Part shown: piece by piece, positions 41,367 to 43,495 of the stretch | Numbering within the stretch: the first letter of the stretch is position 1 | Layout of the letters: each line of letters begins with the position of its first letter | DNA from: Verrucomicrobia subdivision 3 bacterium UBA7542 | GTDB lineage: Bacteria; Verrucomicrobiota; Verrucomicrobiia; Limisphaerales; UBA11358 | NCBI GenBank assembly: GCA_002479245.1 | Contig: DLMG01000062.1 | Location: forward strand, 430-43,924 | Direction: 5' to 3' | Length of the DNA stretch: 43,495 nucleotides | Notes under the pieces: model-generated | Databases searched by the model: none | The model's input: the letters and a program-made list of their open reading frames with translations, nothing else | What the model was told of the DNA's origin: nothing | Position numbers and translations under genes: made by a program

Positions 41367-42533
41367 TTGAAAACGCTGCACAAATATCTGACCGGCCAGG
41401 TGCTCGCCTCGTTGGTGCTGACGGTGGCAGTGTTCACCTTTGTGCTGTTGCTCGGCAATGTCATCAAGGAGATTTTGAGCCTGCTCATCAACGGTCAGGC
41501 GCGTCCCGGCATTGTCTTCCAGGCCATCGGCCTGTTGATTCCTTTTGTATGGGTCTTTGCGCTGCCCATGGGTTTGCTGACGGCGACGCTGCTGGTGTTC
41601 GGCCGTTTCAGCGCGGATCAGGAACTCACCGCCGCGCGCGCCAGCGGCGTCAGCCTGCTTTCGCTCATCACGCCCACTTTGTTGTTAAGTCTTTTCTGCT
41701 GCGGGCTCAGCGCCTGGATCAACACGAACCTCGGCCCGCGTTCACGGGTGGCCTACAAGAATTTGCTTTTCCAGGTCCGGGCTGAACTGGTGAACGCCCA
41801 ACTGCCTGAAGGCCGGTTTATTCATGATTTTCCGGGCTACATTTTTTACACGGAAAAAAATCGCGGCGGCAATTTGCAAGGCGTGATGATCTTCAAGCTC
41901 GAAAATGAGACCAACGTGGAAACAACTTTGCGCGCGCCGCGGGGTCGGTTCGAAACCGACGTGGCGAACAAACAACTGATTTTACACTTGTTCGACGCCC
42001 GCACCGTGACGTTATCTGGACCACGGGTGGGAATCACCGCATCCCCGGAAATGACATTGAATTTCGACCTGAACACGGCGACGAACCAGCCGGGAAAACC
42101 CAAAGTCAGCGACATGACGTTCTGGCAATTGCGGGATGAACTGCGCGATTTGGAGCGGCGAATCGGCCTGCCGCCGGAGGCCACCCTGACCTCCGATGAA
42201 TTGCGCGCCCAAGCCCGGGAATTTGACCGACAGCGAAACGATTTGACCGAGCCGATTCGCGTGGAGATGAACCGGGAGATCTCGTTTTCGTTTGCGTGTT
42301 TTGGCTTCACGCTCGTCGGAATTCCTCTCGGCATTCGCATGCACCGGCGCGAGACGAATGTTGGCGTCGCCATCGCGCTTTTGCTCGTGCTGGTTTATTA
42401 CAGCTTCATCATTGCCGGCGAACAGTTGTCCGGACGGCCTGAGCTGGTGCCGCATTTGATTCTCTGGCTGCCGAATTTTATCTTTCAAGCCGTCGGCGCC
42501 GTGCTGCTGTGGCGCGCGAATCGCGGAATTTGA
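41367..42533 (+). CDS. LptF/LptG-family LPS export permease
   Basis: A 388-aa YjgP/YjgQ-type permease. N-terminal membrane helices ([20 protein letters not shown] and [20 protein letters not shown]), a periplasmic beta-jellyroll part (about 130-260, [19 protein letters not shown] region) and three C-terminal helices ([17 protein letters not shown], then [16 protein letters not shown]). Together with LptB it moves LPS from the inner membrane. The start is TTG at 41367 in [16 protein letters not shown]; no nearby ATG. Whether it is LptF or LptG cannot be told. Its partner is not in the window. Confidence 0.85.
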   Translation: MKTLHKYLTGQVLASLVLTVAVFTFVLLLGNVIKEILSLLINGQARPGIVFQAIGLLIPFVWVFALPMGLLTATLLVFGRFSADQELTAARASGVSLLSLITPTLLLSLFCCGLSAWINTNLGPRSRVAYKNLLFQVRAELVNAQLPEGRFIHDFPGYIFYTEKNRGGNLQGVMIFKLENETNVETTLRAPRGRFETDVANKQLILHLFDARTVTLSGPRVGITASPEMTLNFDLNTATNQPGKPKVSDMTFWQLRDELRDLERRIGLPPEATLTSDELRAQAREFDRQRNDLTEPIRVEMNREISFSFACFGFTLVGIPLGIRMHRRETNVGVAIALLLVLVYYSFIIAGEQLSGRPELVPHLILWLPNFIFQAVGAVLLWRANRGI

Positions 42534-42603
42534 GGATAACATCAAACAAAAATCAGCGGGGCGTATCCCAGCACTGTACTTGAACAAGGTCTGGCAAGGT
42601 GGC

Positions 42604-42717
42604 GGAGCGCGGCTTGTCCCAAGCCGCAGCACTCCCGGGAGCGCCTTGGGCTGTGAAATTTTTCTCAACCGCTTCCCGGCGGAAGCGGCGGCTGCGAGTT
42701 GAGACAACTCGCGCTCC
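42604..42717. repeat. 114-bp palindromic dispersed repeat
   Basis: Perfect 8-bp ends GGAGCGCG (42604-42611) and CGCGCTCC (42710-42717). Inside are further stems: CGGCTTG/CAAGCCG, CCGCTTC/GAAGCGG and CGAGTTG/CAACTCG, so the segment can fold into a multi-arm structure. It is downstream of the lptF/G-like gene and convergent with the SDR gene. This is the type of repeat seen many times in Verrucomicrobia genomes, as I recall. Confidence 0.65.
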
Positions 42718-42778
42718 GGGGCAGTGCCCGGTGGTGCACCCCTTCAGTGTTCGGCGTTCAATGTTGAATGTTCGATGT

Positions 42779-43495
42779 TTAATTTTTTCTTCGGTAAATT
42801 TTGTGTATCGCTGCCTGGTCAACCGGCTTGACGAGCAGTTCGTCAATGTTTACGTGCGGCGGGCGGCTGGCAACCCAGACCAAAATTTCCGCGATGTCTT
42901 CCGCCGTCAGGGGATTTATGCCTTCGTAAACTTTTTCCGCGCGCACGGCGTCGCCTTTGAAACGCACGAGCGAAAATTCTGTTTCCGCCAGGCCGGGATC
43001 AACCGTGCTGACGCGAATACCGGTGCCGTTTAATTCCATTCGCAATGCGCGCGTGATTTGCAACTCACCTGCTTTGGCCGCGCAATACACCGCGCCGCCT
43101 TCGTAAGCCGTGTGGCCGGCAACCGAGCCGATGTTGATGATGCTCGCGCCCGCGTCGTGCGGCATCAACGGCAGCGCCGCGCGCGTCACGCGCAACACGC
43201 CGAGCACGTTCGTTTGCAGCATCGTTTCCCAATCCGCGTCCTTGCCCTCGGCGACGCTGTCCTGGCCGTGCGCGCCGCCGGCGTTGTTGATCAAAACATG
43301 CAGGCACGTCGGGCCTGGCGTCTGGCATCCGGGGTTTTGGATTTTGGATTTTGCCCAGACGATGAAGGCTTTGACACTTGGCGTATTCGTCACGTCTAAT
43401 TTGTGAAAATATGCTTCCGCCGCGCCGGCCTTGCGCGCTTCGGCGGCGACTTTTTCCAAACGGTCAACGCGGCGCGCGCCGAGCAAAAGTTTTGC
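42779..43495 (-). CDS. SDR family NAD(P)-dependent oxidoreductase (5' end cut by the window)
   Basis: Short-chain dehydrogenase; about 238 residues visible, and the first 20-30 with the TGxxxGIG cofactor motif lie beyond the window end. Seen: LINNAGGAHG (NNAG), SIINIGSVAGHTAY (catalytic Ser), AVYCAAKAGE (catalytic Tyr-x3-Lys) and VDPGLAETEF. It is of the YdfG/serine-dehydrogenase type. It contains a 17-residue insertion (AKSKIQNPGCQTPGPTC) before LHVLINNAG, encoded by repeat-like DNA at 43304-43354. Confidence 0.85.
   Translation of the reverse strand, partial: AKLLLGARRVDRLEKVAAEARKAGAAEAYFHKLDVTNTPSVKAFIVWAKSKIQNPGCQTPGPTCLHVLINNAGGAHGQDSVAEGKDADWETMLQTNVLGVLRVTRAALPLMPHDAGASIINIGSVAGHTAYEGGAVYCAAKAGELQITRALRMELNGTGIRVSTVDPGLAETEFSLVRFKGDAVRAEKVYEGINPLTAEDIAEILVWVASRPPHVNIDELLVKPVDQAAIHKIYRRKN
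43304..43354 (-). repeat. 51-bp in-frame insertion in the SDR gene
   Basis: Encodes 17 residues (AKSKIQNPGCQTPGPTC) absent from the usual SDR spacing between the helix before strand 4 and LHVLINNAG. In the minus direction its DNA contains AAAATCCAAAATCCAAAA, a dispersed-repeat type sequence. Length is a multiple of three with no stop. Confidence 0.5.

Overview
The window looks like a chromosome segment of a Verrucomicrobia-type bacterium (soil or freshwater, Pedosphaera/Limisphaera-like). This is inferred from gene content. There are three PEP-CTERM surface proteins and five Gfo/Idh/MocA oxidoreductases, four of them with twin-arginine leaders. DUF1080 and ThuA proteins, sugar isomerase/epimerase TIM barrels and an LptF/LptG permease (so an LPS-type outer membrane) are also present. 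Many genes have no Shine-Dalgarno sequence, and short palindromic repeats are scattered between and even inside genes. No database search was possible; family names come from recognised motifs.

Layout. (1) 62-3696, minus strand: an amgK-like sugar kinase, a murU-like nucleotidyltransferase and a GT-C membrane glycosyltransferase form one tight operon (cell-wall sugar salvage or envelope glycosylation). The kinase carries an in-frame palindromic insertion. (2) 3961-5726: two PEP-CTERM proteins, the second a six-repeat beta-propeller. (3) 5828-8546: a decayed zone. It holds a DUF3516-type helicase remnant and an MFS transporter split into N- and C-terminal pieces around an intact NCS1 (cytosine/purine-type) permease. 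(4) 8720-26022: a sugar-modification region with a secreted six-hairpin-type glycosidase, five Gfo/Idh/MocA proteins, two TIM-barrel isomerases, DUF1080 and ThuA. An overlapping five-gene operon (DoxX, oxidoreductase, discoidin-like protein, Agl23-type glycosyltransferase, ApbE) lies inside it. The set fits extracytoplasmic oxidation and cleavage of glycosides through 3-keto intermediates.

(5) 26177-41129: tRNA-Phe(GAA) followed by a 14.9-kb integrative element bounded by a 24-bp direct repeat of the tRNA 3' end. The element has a tyrosine recombinase, an HTH protein, two paralogous XRE regulators around a 1712-aa DNA methylase-SNF2 helicase (DarB-like), a TnpV-like ORF overprinted on that gene, a TrbI/VirB10-like protein, a lipoprotein, a MobF relaxase-helicase lacking its usual N-terminus, a PEP-CTERM cargo protein and an IS66 remnant. 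Arm-type repeats lie inside both ends. It looks like a mobilizable or partly decayed conjugative element. (6) 41130-43495: repeats, an lptF/lptG-type gene, a palindromic dispersed repeat and an SDR gene cut by the window end.

The most interesting points are the palindromic element translated inside amgK, the overprinted ORF at the start of the giant methylase-helicase and its paired regulators, the recombinase without the usual first catalytic arginine, the relaxase without its tyrosine segment, and the permease nested in a broken MFS gene.
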